The notes: generated by a model not told the origin, from the sequence alone. 22,298 nt of DNA from CAZQAA01 sp964591255 (GCA_964591255.1 CAZQAA010000170.1:1-22298), one strand, 5' to 3'. Numbered from the stretch's first letter, positions 7,275 through 14,340 are shown. Program-made: numbers and translations.

Positions 7275-7823
7275 TCATATTTTTTGCGGTTCCCCTACCC
7301 TTTTTCGTAACAGCTGATCCAAGGCTATTTCATACTCCCCGGAACCAGGCACAAGGGCTGTATTATTGGCAAGTTGATCTAACACTTCCCGTTCCGTCCT
7401 TTCAAATTCCATATGGGCCTGGCTTATTACCCTGTTTACTGTCTTGTAAATTTCTTCATCAGTTCCATAGACCTCAATCACATCGGGATGATTTATCAGG
7501 ACCTCCAATATATATTGAGTCATATAAAGGGAGATAGGGTTGGCATGCGGTACGATATTTCGAATAGGTGAAATAAAATATTTTAAATCAAACTCGGAAC
7601 TCTTGAGAGCCTTTTTCAGGCCCTCAAGAATGGCATTGGAGACAGAACCAGGATTATCTGTCTCAATAACCATTTCCATTAAAAGTGTCTGGGATAATTT
7701 GTTATGGATTTCAGACAGTTTAAACCTGAAAAACCTATCTCTTTGAAAAGCCTGACGTTTTTCCAGCCTTTCTAGCCTGTCAATAAGTCTATCCTGAACT
7801 CTACCGCTATCCCTCGGTTGCAT
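7275..7823 (-). CDS. Conserved hypothetical protein between fmdB-like gene and fabD
   Basis: I do not recognise this 182-residue protein. It has no signal peptide or membrane segment. The first 50 residues are strongly basic with heptad-like spacing (LIDRLERLEKRQAFQRDRFFRFKL), suggesting a coiled coil or nucleic-acid contact. The middle holds a conserved-looking NPISLYMTQYILEVLINHPDVIEVYGTDEEIY segment, and the C-terminus is an alpha-helical acidic/basic region. The start ATG has a weak AAAGG site. It lies 48 nt after the FmdB-like gene and 93 nt before fabD on the same strand, so these genes probably form one transcript. Confidence 0.8.
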   Translation of the reverse strand: MQPRDSGRVQDRLIDRLERLEKRQAFQRDRFFRFKLSEIHNKLSQTLLMEMVIETDNPGSVSNAILEGLKKALKSSEFDLKYFISPIRNIVPHANPISLYMTQYILEVLINHPDVIEVYGTDEEIYKTVNRVISQAHMEFERTEREVLDQLANNTALVPGSGEYEIALDQLLRKRVGEPQKI

Positions 7824-7871
7824 GGCATGCCTTTGCGATCAACATTCCCCGTTTCCTTGTACATATTTGTT

Positions 7872-8177
7872 TCAGGGCGTTGAGGTCTCCTTTTTGCTTG
7901 AACTTTCTTTTGGTTTTTCTGTTTTGTTTCTGGTTTTGGTATCCGCGGCACCTCCATTTGAACCCTTGCTATGTTTTTCTCCAGTACCTGTAGAAGATTT
8001 GGAAGCATAGTCAGTTACATACCATCCCGTTCCCTTGAGATGGAAGGTACACTGAGAAATAAGTTTTTTCATCTTGCCGTGGCAGCGATCGCATTCGGCA
8101 ATTGGAGGATCCGAAAACTTCTGCATAATCTCTATCTGATTACCGCATTCCGTACACTCATACTCGTAAACCGGCAT
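7872..8177 (-). CDS. FmdB-family zinc-ribbon protein
   Basis: A 101-residue protein starting MPVYEYECTECG, the hallmark of the FmdB putative regulatory family. Four cysteines (C8, C11, C29, C32) form a zinc ribbon in the first 40 residues, followed by KKLIS and FHLKGTGWYVTDY, which is also standard. The last 40 residues are a low-complexity Ser/Lys/Thr/Glu tail, probably disordered. The start is firm, with GGAGGTGA 7 nt upstream. Members were first noted beside formamidase and methylamine genes, but the family is widespread and its role is unproven. The neighbours here do not define a pathway. Confidence 0.9.
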   Translation of the reverse strand: MPVYEYECTECGNQIEIMQKFSDPPIAECDRCHGKMKKLISQCTFHLKGTGWYVTDYASKSSTGTGEKHSKGSNGGAADTKTRNKTEKPKESSSKKETSTP

Positions 8178-8209
8178 TGTAATTCACCTCCGTCACGTCT
8201 ATATTTGCC

Positions 8210-8740
8210 CTACTGGGCGCCGATTTCGCACATTCTATATCCTTGATAAGAGTCAAGCACATAATCCAGATCAGGCATGGGAATGTTCTTTAAAATATTA
8301 AAGGTCGTCCTGTGAACAATCCTTTCTTCTTTTTCCCGCTCTTTGACAGCCACGTCAAATCTTTGAAAAAAATTGCAAAATCGGACAATATGGATCAGTT
8401 CGTGGGTAAATATATATACAAGCAAAGGCAAAAGCATCAGTCTTTTATCCCTTGCCGTAGCCTTAAGGATCTGATGATCCTGCAGACATATAAAATAAAA
8501 ATCGTATATTTTTGTCTTTAACTCAAAATTACTGGTGCCCCCTGATCCTCTATTTAACAGGGCAAATGCCCCTTGAGTTATTTCATCCCCCTTGAGAGCC
8601 AACAAAGTCTTGACGTCGAACCTATGTCTTTTCCATTGAGCAGTAGAAAATTTATAGTAATTTACCGTTATATCTTCTGCAATGTCGAGGGCCTCACTAA
8701 TTACCCCCAAGTCCCGATTTTTAAAACATTGCCATGCCAT
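8210..8740 (-). CDS. Hypothetical protein with an HExxH zinc-metallopeptidase-like motif
   Basis: A 176-residue protein of unknown family. Residues 113-117 read HELIH inside a hydrophobic helix (LPLLVYIFTHELIHIVRFC), the signature of zincin active-site helices. The following charged helix (EREKEERIVH) has candidate third ligands, but none can be fixed by eye. There is no signal peptide, so a cytosolic protein is likely. No strong ribosome site is seen before the ATG. It heads the minus-strand run with the FmdB-like gene, the hypothetical and fabD, and lies just downstream of tRNA-Met. It stops with TAG, and the continuation past that stop has no independent support. Confidence 0.75.
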   Translation of the reverse strand: MAWQCFKNRDLGVISEALDIAEDITVNYYKFSTAQWKRHRFDVKTLLALKGDEITQGAFALLNRGSGGTSNFELKTKIYDFYFICLQDHQILKATARDKRLMLLPLLVYIFTHELIHIVRFCNFFQRFDVAVKEREKEERIVHRTTFNILKNIPMPDLDYVLDSYQGYRMCEIGAQ

Positions 8741-8807
8741 AGCGACTGAGGATTTTTCTCTAATGAAGAAGATAAGAATACAGAAAGATATGTCAACTCT
8801 AGTTTCT

Positions 8808-8884
8808 TGGTGGCGGTGACTGGATTCGAACCAGTGACGCTACGGATATGAGCCGTATGCTCTGACCGACTGAGCTACACCGCC
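8808..8884 (-). tRNA. tRNA-Met (anticodon CAT), elongator type
   Basis: A 77-nt cloverleaf on the minus strand. The acceptor stem GGCGGTG pairs with CACCGCC, the D arm is GCTCAGTCGGTCAGAGC, and the anticodon stem TACGG/CCGTA encloses the loop CTCATAT (anticodon CAT). The T arm is ACTGGTTCGAATCCAGT, and the 3' CCA is encoded. The first base pair is G-C, unlike initiator tRNA, which has a mismatched C1-A72. A CAT anticodon can also belong to tRNA-Ile2 with modified C34; I favour elongator Met from the overall sequence. Confidence 0.93.
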
Positions 8885-8905
8885 AAACATATATTGCAAC
8901 TTTTT

Positions 8906-8933
8906 ATTTTATTAAAATATAACTTTTTGTCAA
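8906..8933 (-). promoter_or_regulatory. Sigma-70 promoter of tRNA-Met
   Basis: Reading the minus strand, a perfect -35 TTGACA (8928-8933) is followed after 16 nt by TAAAAT (8906-8911), a 5/6 match to the -10 box. Transcription would start at about base 8899, some 15 nt before the mature tRNA. The surrounding DNA is very A+T-rich. Confidence 0.7.
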
Positions 8934-8946
8934 TCGAATTGCATAT

Positions 8947-10014
8947 TCAACCTGTCGTTTTTGTCAAACCAACATTCTTCCAAAATCCATGATGTGCTTG
9001 GCAAACTTTTTCTATAGCACTGTCGATCCTATTTCTGTCACCCCGTGCAATAATATCCTTTATATCGACCTCTGTCATTCCTGCCAGCTCCATCAAAACT
9101 GCCTTTACAGAATCCCTGAGACCTTTCAAATCGTATCCTCCCTCAAGGGTTATCACGACCCTTCCATCGCAACAGGTTTTGGCCACATCCATTACAGCAC
9201 GGGTCATTCCGGCAAAGCCCTCCGGGGTAACACGCATTCCTCCCAAGGGATCATTCATGTAGATATCAAATCCGGCCGACACCAGGATCAAGTCAGGCAC
9301 AAACTGACACGCAATAGGTTTCAATATCCCTTCAAAAATACCAAGATACTCTCCGTCACCATGTCCGGAAGATAAAGGGACATTTACTGTAAAATGTTCT
9401 CCTTCACCGATACCAACCTCTTCCGATCCTCCGCTACCCGGATAATAAGGATACTGATGCGTGGAGAAATAAAGGATTGACGGATTATCGTCAAATGAAT
9501 GTTGTGTGCCATTGCCGTGATGCAGGTCCCAGTCTATTATGAGGACTCGCCCAAGGCCATGACGTTCTTGTGCATATCTGGCAGCAATTGCCACGTTATT
9601 AAAAAGGCAAAAACCCATTGCCCTATTTATCTCCGCATGATGACCCGGCGGACGTACCAGCGCAAATGCATTATCCAGTTCTCCTGAAATCACCATGGAA
9701 ACTGCATTGCACAGCCCACCAGCAGCAAGAAGGGCTGCTTCATAAGACCCTGGAGAAGTTGAAGTATCCGGATCCAGGGAAACATGGTCTTTCCCTTCTG
9801 TTGCGGCAACCGTATCAATATATTCAGGAGAATGGATCCATCCCAGCTCTTCCTTTTCTGCCTTTCTTGCAGGGATATTCTCAAACTGCCCCCTTATATG
9901 AGACTCCTCCAGCATCTTGTATATTGTTTCTAACCGCCTGGGACTTTCAGGATGAAAAGGCCCGGTCTCATGGTTAAGGTATCTTGTATCTATCACCACA
10001 CCGGTCTTTATCAT
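8947..10014 (-). CDS. Histone-deacetylase-family hydrolase (AcuC/HDAC-like)
   Basis: A 355-residue protein of the arginase/deacetylase fold. The motifs in order are RPPGHHAE with tandem histidines 125-126, DWDLHHGNGTQ giving zinc ligands D163 and H165, SAGFD with the third ligand D250, and LEGGYDL with catalytic Tyr294. All catalytic residues are therefore intact. Bacterial members remove acyl groups from acetylated lysines, polyamines or other amides; the substrate cannot be told here. The start at 10014 (MIKTGVVIDTRYL) has a strong GGAGGGG site. An upstream in-frame extension of 15 residues to 10059 lacks one and is not family-like. The gene lies alone between tRNA-Met and the divergent zinc-ribbon gene. 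Confidence 0.93.
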   Translation of the reverse strand: MIKTGVVIDTRYLNHETGPFHPESPRRLETIYKMLEESHIRGQFENIPARKAEKEELGWIHSPEYIDTVAATEGKDHVSLDPDTSTSPGSYEAALLAAGGLCNAVSMVISGELDNAFALVRPPGHHAEINRAMGFCLFNNVAIAARYAQERHGLGRVLIIDWDLHHGNGTQHSFDDNPSILYFSTHQYPYYPGSGGSEEVGIGEGEHFTVNVPLSSGHGDGEYLGIFEGILKPIACQFVPDLILVSAGFDIYMNDPLGGMRVTPEGFAGMTRAVMDVAKTCCDGRVVITLEGGYDLKGLRDSVKAVLMELAGMTEVDIKDIIARGDRNRIDSAIEKVCQAHHGFWKNVGLTKTTG

Positions 10015-10066
10015 CTCGCCCCTCCATCTCAAGTTTATAAGCAGCCATCTGCCTCTCAATATATAG

Positions 10067-10095
10067 AGTATAATCTCGTGTGTTCCGTTTTTTAA
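10067..10095 (-). promoter_or_regulatory. Probable promoter of the HDAC-like gene
   Basis: On the minus strand, TTAAAA (10090-10095, 4/6 match) and TATACT (10067-10072, 5/6) are separated by 17 nt, placing a start about 45 nt before the ATG at 10014. The -35 box is weak. Confidence 0.45.
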
Positions 10096-10203
10096 GGTTG
10101 CTGATTGACATTTTTTTGCGACATAATGAGACGCTAAAAAAACTTCCTATTCAATCACAAGTATATGGACCCAAATTAACCAGAGAAAATTTCTACAGGA
10201 AAA

Positions 10204-10521
10204 ATGATGTTTTTCTTCATTGCAGGGATACATCCGAAAACCATAATAATCGACTCCAATCCTGTAAAGTGTCCGACTTGTGGGCTTTACAAGGCAAATC
10301 TAAAAAGGACGGATCATTATCTCTCGGTTTTTTTCCTACCCATTTTCCGAATCAAGAAAGGAAATCCCATCCTGGAATGCCAAAGGTGCGGAAAATTCGA
10401 CCTAAAGGCTGAAAAAACTGACCAAAACTCATCTACACTCTTCTGCTATAACTGTCCATACTGTGGGGAGACCATAGGCCGAAGATACCGCTTCTGTCCT
10501 TTTTGTGGCAGGCCATTATAG
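10204..10521 (+). CDS. Small multi-cysteine zinc-ribbon protein
   Basis: A 105-residue protein carrying paired cysteine knuckles: CPTC at 23-26, CQRC in the middle, then a CYNCPYC cluster and a C-terminal FCPFCG. It probably forms two zinc ribbons. The N-terminus (MMFFFIAGIHPKT) and the segment LKRTDHYLSVFFLPIFRIKKG match a family of small zinc-ribbon proteins of unknown role that I recall from many bacteria. An AGGAAA lies just before the first ATG (10204); ATG 10207 is an alternative. It is the only plus-strand gene between the two tRNAs. Confidence 0.8.
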   Translation: MMFFFIAGIHPKTIIIDSNPVKCPTCGLYKANLKRTDHYLSVFFLPIFRIKKGNPILECQRCGKFDLKAEKTDQNSSTLFCYNCPYCGETIGRRYRFCPFCGRPL

Positions 10522-10525
10522 CATG

Positions 10526-10602
<77 letters not shown>

Positions 10603-10636
10603 ACTATGGATCTGCATAAGAAATACATTATTAACA

Positions 10637-10666
10637 ATTATAAAATCAAGGCAATTTTGCTGCCAA
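10637..10666 (-). promoter_or_regulatory. Sigma-70 promoter of tRNA-Pro
   Basis: On the minus strand, TTGGCA (10661-10666, 5/6) and a perfect TATAAT (10637-10642) are separated by 18 nt, with the mature tRNA starting 35 nt beyond. It lies back to back with the plus-strand promoter at 10670-10698; only 3 nt separate the two -35 boxes. Confidence 0.65.
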
Positions 10667-10669
10667 ACC

Positions 10670-10698
10670 TTGACTGGACAGCATCTTTTTTTTATATT
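10670..10698 (+). promoter_or_regulatory. Sigma-70 promoter of the 60-residue membrane protein gene
   Basis: TTGACT (10670-10675, 5/6) and TATATT (10693-10698, 5/6) are separated by exactly 17 nt. The start would be about 10705, leaving a leader of about 34 nt with a strong AGGAGG before the ATG at 10739. Confidence 0.68.
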
Positions 10699-10738
10699 AA
10701 ACATTAAAACTTAATCAAAATATGGCAGGAGGATTTAA

Positions 10739-10921
10739 ATGGATCTTACCAGAAAAATTGGCATAGGAATAGTAATGATTATACCCACCTTCGTGTCTTC
10801 AGGACTTGTCTGGAGTTGGGTCCATTCCTGGTTTTGCGTTCTTGGCAATGTAATCATTATGGCAGTAATTTATTATATGATTATCAGCAAAAAACTTACC
10901 CGCATTTTTCAAAATGCCTGA
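10739..10921 (+). CDS. Small two-helix membrane protein
   Basis: A 60-residue protein of unknown function with two predicted membrane helices: about residues 8-27 (IGIVMIIPTFVSSGLVWSWV) and 31-49 (WFCVLGNVIIMAVIYYMII), joined by a very short turn. The C-terminus is basic (SKKLTRIF), suggesting that end faces the cytoplasm. It is supported as a real gene by a good promoter at 10670, a perfect AGGAGG (10728-10733) 5 nt before the ATG, and a strong terminator downstream. No partner gene is adjacent, so it appears to be a single-gene unit. Confidence 0.72.
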   Translation: MDLTRKIGIGIVMIIPTFVSSGLVWSWVHSWFCVLGNVIIMAVIYYMIISKKLTRIFQNA

Positions 10922-10974
10922 TTAATATGGTGAGATATAATACTCCACTTTCTTCTTGTCAGCAGAACTATAAT

Positions 10975-11009
10975 AACGGGGGATTATATGTTAGGCCTAA
11001 TCCCCCGTT
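10975..11009. terminator. Bidirectional terminator between the small membrane protein and folD
   Basis: A perfect 12-bp inverted repeat, AACGGGGGATTA (10975-10986) and TAATCCCCCGTT (10998-11009), with an 11-nt loop. It lies 53 nt after the small membrane protein stop and 31 nt after the folD stop in convergent orientation. The T-tracts on each side are short (TTT, and TTAT on the minus strand). Confidence 0.8.
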
Positions 11010-11040
11010 TACTTATCTATCATGATCTTTGTCTTTTGAT

Positions 11041-11949
11041 TTATGCAATTCCCAGCCTGAACTTAAGTGACTTGAGAGTGTTTTTCATTAGCATGGTAAT
11101 AGTCATTGGTCCCACACCGCCCGGAACCGGGGTTATCCATCCAGCAATCTCTTTGGCTGCATCAAAATCCACATCACCTTTTAGTATGGCAACTTTCTTT
11201 CCAGTTTTTTCACTGATCTTTTCACCTACACGATTGACCCCCACGTCGATTACACAGGCCCCCGGTTTAATCCATTCCGGCTTCACAAGGCCAGGGACCC
11301 CTGCTGCCACTATCAATATGTCCGCCCGTTTGCAATGAAAAGCCATATCCTTTGTACCAGTATGGATGACAGTCACGGTAGAATTTGCTCCTTTGGCCTT
11401 CTGAAGCATCATGTTTGCAATAGGTTTACCCACGATATTTGAACGGCCTACCACTACCACCTCGGCACCACTGGTTTCCACTCCAGAACGAATAATCATC
11501 TCCTGGATCCCTGCTGGTGTGCAGGGAGGGAACTTCACTTCTGCTCCTCCAATCATCAAGCGCCCCACATTGACAGGGTGAAAACCGTCTACATCTTTAT
11601 CTGGATCAATTGCATTCAGGACCTTTTTTTCGTCTATATGTTTGGGCAAAGGAAGTTGAACCAAGATACCATGAATAGAGTCATCATTATTATACTTGTC
11701 TATAAGCGTTAGCAGATCTTCTTCGGAAATATCTTCAGGTTGGCTGTCCTGTACTTCCTTGAATCCTAGACGGTTGGCCGTCTTGATTTTCAAGGTCACA
11801 TAGGATATGGAAGCAGGATTTTCTCCCACAAGAATCGTCACAAGACCTGGCACCATCCCATGTTTTTCCTTAATCTTTTCAACCTCTTCTTTGATTTCAG
11901 CAAGGATCTGCTCCCTAATTTCAGTACCTTTAATCAGTTTAGCAGTCAT
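11041..11949 (-). CDS. folD: Bifunctional methylenetetrahydrofolate dehydrogenase/cyclohydrolase FolD
   Basis: A 302-residue enzyme interconverting 5,10-methylene-THF, 5,10-methenyl-THF and 10-formyl-THF. Landmarks are the active-site segment SYVTLKIK (Tyr50, Lys54), QLPLPKHID, DVDGFHPVN, FPPCTPAG, the dinucleotide-binding GRSNIVGKP, and the closing TPVPGGVGPMTITMLM. The start has an AGGAGA site 9 nt upstream. In acetogens and sulfate reducers this enzyme also serves the methyl branch of the Wood-Ljungdahl pathway; nothing in this window shows which role dominates. It is divergent from cutA and ends at a shared terminator. Confidence 0.98.
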   Translation of the reverse strand: MTAKLIKGTEIREQILAEIKEEVEKIKEKHGMVPGLVTILVGENPASISYVTLKIKTANRLGFKEVQDSQPEDISEEDLLTLIDKYNNDDSIHGILVQLPLPKHIDEKKVLNAIDPDKDVDGFHPVNVGRLMIGGAEVKFPPCTPAGIQEMIIRSGVETSGAEVVVVGRSNIVGKPIANMMLQKAKGANSTVTVIHTGTKDMAFHCKRADILIVAAGVPGLVKPEWIKPGACVIDVGVNRVGEKISEKTGKKVAILKGDVDFDAAKEIAGWITPVPGGVGPMTITMLMKNTLKSLKFRLGIA

Positions 11950-11993
11950 TTTACATCTCCTTTCTTATATACAGTGGCTACTATAAATTAATC

Positions 11994-12011
11994 CATTAAC
12001 GACATTAACGA
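11994..12011. repeat. Tandem 9-bp direct repeat in the folD/cutA intergenic region
   Basis: Two perfect adjacent copies of CATTAACGA at 11994-12002 and 12003-12011, 45 nt upstream of the folD start. On the minus strand they cover the only plausible folD -35 region (a TTAATG spaced 17 nt from TATAGT). Two adjacent half-sites could form an operator; this is a guess from layout only. Confidence 0.4.
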
Positions 12012-12162
12012 ATTGATAAAATCACAGAGATACTGCAATATTATTTACGCACCATCTCCATAGCATAAATGCATGCTTATAGCAAATAGTTTTGTAAAAG
12101 AGGCTATGGGGACTATCTTTGCAACAATGCATAACCAAAACATTAGCAGGAGGCGAAACCTA

Positions 12163-12483
12163 ATGAAGATAAATCTTGTTTATATTACAGCGGGCACCAT
12201 GGAAGAGGCCAGGGCTATCGCTAACGTGTTAGTGTCAGACAGGCTGGCCGCATGTGTCAATATTGTGGACAAAATAAGCTCTATATACTGGTGGGAAGGA
12301 AAGATCCAAAACGAAAAGGAGGTGCTCATAATAGCCAAGACCAAAGAATCTCTGGTGCCAGAATTGATTGACAGGGTAAAACTTATACACAGCTATACTT
12401 GTCCTTGTATCGTAAGCATGCCAATTATCGATGGCAACAGCCTGTTTTTAGACTGGGTGGCAAATGAAACAAAAGGAATCTAA
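12163..12483 (+). CDS. cutA: CutA1-family divalent-cation tolerance protein
   Basis: A 106-residue protein matching CutA1: NLVYITAGTMEEARAIA at the N-terminus, RLAACVNIVDKISSIYWWEGKIQ in the middle, then EVLIIAKT and HSYTCPCIVSMPI. CutA1 forms a ferredoxin-like homotrimer linked to copper and other metal tolerance, though its biochemical role is unsettled. The start at 12163 has AGGAGG and matches family length. A longer frame to 12073 has an unrelated N-terminal extension without a ribosome site. The upstream 213 nt separate it from divergent folD. Confidence 0.95.
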   Translation: MKINLVYITAGTMEEARAIANVLVSDRLAACVNIVDKISSIYWWEGKIQNEKEVLIIAKTKESLVPELIDRVKLIHSYTCPCIVSMPIIDGNSLFLDWVANETKGI

Positions 12484-12504
12484 AACCGGATGATGGCATT
12501 TGGG

Positions 12505-13122
12505 TCAGGCCTTTTTCAGCATCTTTCTTATTAAAAAAAACAGGACAACCAGGCCCAAGATTATCAAGGCTATCATGTTGTATTGCACCATCACATGGGC
12601 CATCTTACCTCTGATTGTCTTCCAGTTACTACCCATGGTATAGCCAAACCATATCCAGATGAGATTCCACACAGAGCAACTTGCCAGGGCCAGCAACGCA
12701 ACAATTAGGCCTTTTAACCTCGACAATCCGCCGGCTATGGATATTACGGATCGTATGCCAGGGAAAAAACGATTCAGCAATATTAGGCAGTAACCATACT
12801 TTCTAATCCAATCTTCAGCCCGGCTAATATCCCGTGCCTTGAAAATGCGGTGGTCGCTCTCGATAAAAAACCGGGTTCCGAACAGAGACGCTATCCAGAA
12901 AAGAGACATGAAACCGGCAAGGCTTCCGAGCGTGGTTGAAAGATAAACGCCAAAGAAATTCAACCTCTTGGTGCCCACAAGAAATGCCCCAAAAGCAGTA
13001 ATAGTATCCCCGGGAATCGGTGGAAATATATTCTCAACAAATGCGCTTACCCCCAAAAGGAAATATATAAGAAAATCAGGCAGAGAACCCAACAATTCTA
13101 AAAAACTGTCAAGATATGTCAT
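12505..13122 (-). CDS. DedA-family (SNARE-associated/VTT domain) membrane protein
   Basis: A 205-residue integral membrane protein. The N-terminal re-entrant motif VENIFPPIPGDTITAFGAF and the second motif NRFFPGIRSVISIAGG are the DedA family hallmarks. Several hydrophobic segments follow, ending in a basic tail (FLIRKMLKKA). DedA proteins are proposed proton-coupled lipid carrier flippases (for example for undecaprenyl phosphate or phosphatidylethanolamine); the substrate is not predictable here. An AAGGAG lies upstream of the ATG. It converges on cutA with a 21-nt gap. Confidence 0.93.
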   Translation of the reverse strand: MTYLDSFLELLGSLPDFLIYFLLGVSAFVENIFPPIPGDTITAFGAFLVGTKRLNFFGVYLSTTLGSLAGFMSLFWIASLFGTRFFIESDHRIFKARDISRAEDWIRKYGYCLILLNRFFPGIRSVISIAGGLSRLKGLIVALLALASCSVWNLIWIWFGYTMGSNWKTIRGKMAHVMVQYNMIALIILGLVVLFFLIRKMLKKA

Positions 13123-13417
13123 CTATATCCATCTCCTTGGATTAGACTTTTATTGCTATACTTCAACGATAATGCCATTGCCGGATTCCAAGTATCCACA
13201 GAAAATCCTGGGCATTAAAAAATCCTCTATGGCATACCACATGTCAAGTATTATCAAGATCCAGATCTGAAAAACTGGGTGGAGCTTTTTGCCTTGACTG
13301 GATTTTATCCTTTTGTTAACACATGTTGAAACGAATTTGCCTTGCAGGTTAAGTGTATCAATATAAACTCAACACCAGGTTTGGAATCTAATGCTCCTAT
13401 AAATTTCAGGGAAAAAT
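13123..13417. other. Intergenic region without an identifiable gene
   Basis: These 295 nt separate the divergent DedA-family and TPR genes. I find no tRNA, long open frame with a ribosome site or clear repeat. A TTGACT at 13294-13299 could be a -35 element, but the box 17 nt downstream (around 13314-13319) matches poorly. The region presumably holds both genes' promoters. Confidence 0.5.
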
Positions 13418-14155
13418 ATGGCGAAAAAAAAGAAACTAACCAGAAAAGAGCTTGTAAAAGCACCAGACGAATTTATCACTCTCTCGAGCAGGGCGGCAAA
13501 TTTCATTCTTGATCATAAGCATCACGTAAAAATTCTTGCAATAACAATGGGCTTGATACTTGTTGCATCTATTGGAGGAAGTCTATATCTGAGACATATT
13601 AACAAAAAAGGTCAGGACGCGTTTAATGCAGCATGCTATTTTTTGGCAGACAATATCAAACCAGACATGGACAAGGAAAACCTAAAAAAAACTATTGAAT
13701 TATTTAAGATCGTGACAGACAAATATTCAATGTCAGATGCCGCTATACTGGCCTATCCACAAATTGCCCACCTGAAATTTCTTGAAAAGGAATATGATGA
13801 ATCTATTGGTCTATACCAAAAATTTCTGAACAAAATTTCAGACGATATAGAATATGTCGAATTCAAATCACTGACGAGAATATCGCTTGCAGCCTGCTAT
13901 GAGGCACAGGGCAACCTGAAAGAGGCAATAGACCGGCTAAAACCGGTAGTAGCCGTTGTTAGAAATCCATTCAGAGAGCTGGCCATGCTGAACCTTGAAC
14001 GCCTGTACAGATTGGATAACCAGGATCAAAACGCCGAGAGAATCATCCAAACGTTCGTAGAACAATACAAGAATTCACCATTTTTCTCTATGGCCAGATC
14101 AAGATTTTTGTACTACAAGATGAAAAAGGGTGGAAATGATACAACAATAAATTAA
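13418..14155 (+). CDS. Membrane-anchored tetratricopeptide protein (YfgM-like)
   Basis: A 245-residue protein. A basic cytosolic N-terminus (MAKKKKLTRKELVKAPDEF) precedes a single membrane helix at about residues 37-57 (VKILAITMGLILVASIGGS). A TPR-type helical domain follows, with repeat-like units such as EKEYDESIGLYQKFL and AACYEAQGNLKEAIDRLKPV. This topology (basic tail, one anchor, periplasmic TPRs) resembles E. coli YfgM, which associates with the SecYEG translocon and periplasmic chaperones. The similarity is architectural, not proof of orthology. It precedes the rplU promoter by about 70 nt. Confidence 0.82.
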   Translation: MAKKKKLTRKELVKAPDEFITLSSRAANFILDHKHHVKILAITMGLILVASIGGSLYLRHINKKGQDAFNAACYFLADNIKPDMDKENLKKTIELFKIVTDKYSMSDAAILAYPQIAHLKFLEKEYDESIGLYQKFLNKISDDIEYVEFKSLTRISLAACYEAQGNLKEAIDRLKPVVAVVRNPFRELAMLNLERLYRLDNQDQNAERIIQTFVEQYKNSPFFSMARSRFLYYKMKKGGNDTTIN

Positions 14156-14221
14156 GGTACCGTATGCACTTACGTCCATTACCCTCTATATGGTATCTTA
14201 TTGACAGGGAATTATCCTTAC

Positions 14222-14250
14222 TTGACGTGAATGAAAAAATTGATTATAAT
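14222..14250 (+). promoter_or_regulatory. Sigma-70 promoter of the rplU operon
   Basis: TTGACG (14222-14227, 5/6) and a perfect TATAAT (14245-14250) are separated by exactly 17 nt. This predicts a start near 14257 and a leader of about 110 nt before rplU. It is the strongest promoter-like sequence in the window and the likely origin of the long downstream operon. Confidence 0.82.
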
Positions 14251-14310
14251 TAAAAATTATTTTTTACTTTGTTTTGTCTGTTTAGAATAAAAACTGGAGA
14301 AAAATTGTAG

Positions 14311-14340
14311 ATTTGCCATAGAGTTATGGTGGTACCAAAT
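14311..14340 (+). promoter_or_regulatory. Bulged hairpin in the rplU 5' leader
   Basis: ATTTG (14311-14315) pairs with CAAAT (14336-14340), and CCATA (14316-14320) pairs with TATGG (14325-14329) around a GAGT tetraloop. TGGTAC (14330-14335) is left as an asymmetric bulge. It lies in the untranslated leader 30 nt before the rplU start. Ribosomal protein leaders often carry autoregulatory hairpins, including L21 leaders in other phyla, but this one matches none that I recognise. Confidence 0.4.

Noticed and set aside
8210..8212. TAG stop of the HExxH protein as a possible pyrrolysine codon
   Set aside because: The continuation runs through the ribosome site and into the FmdB-like gene in another frame, with no sign of a conserved protein.
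10094..10115. TTGACA at about 10106 as a promoter for the zinc-ribbon gene
   Set aside because: The nearest -10-like box (TAATGA or CATAAT) is only 11-13 nt away, too close for sigma-70.
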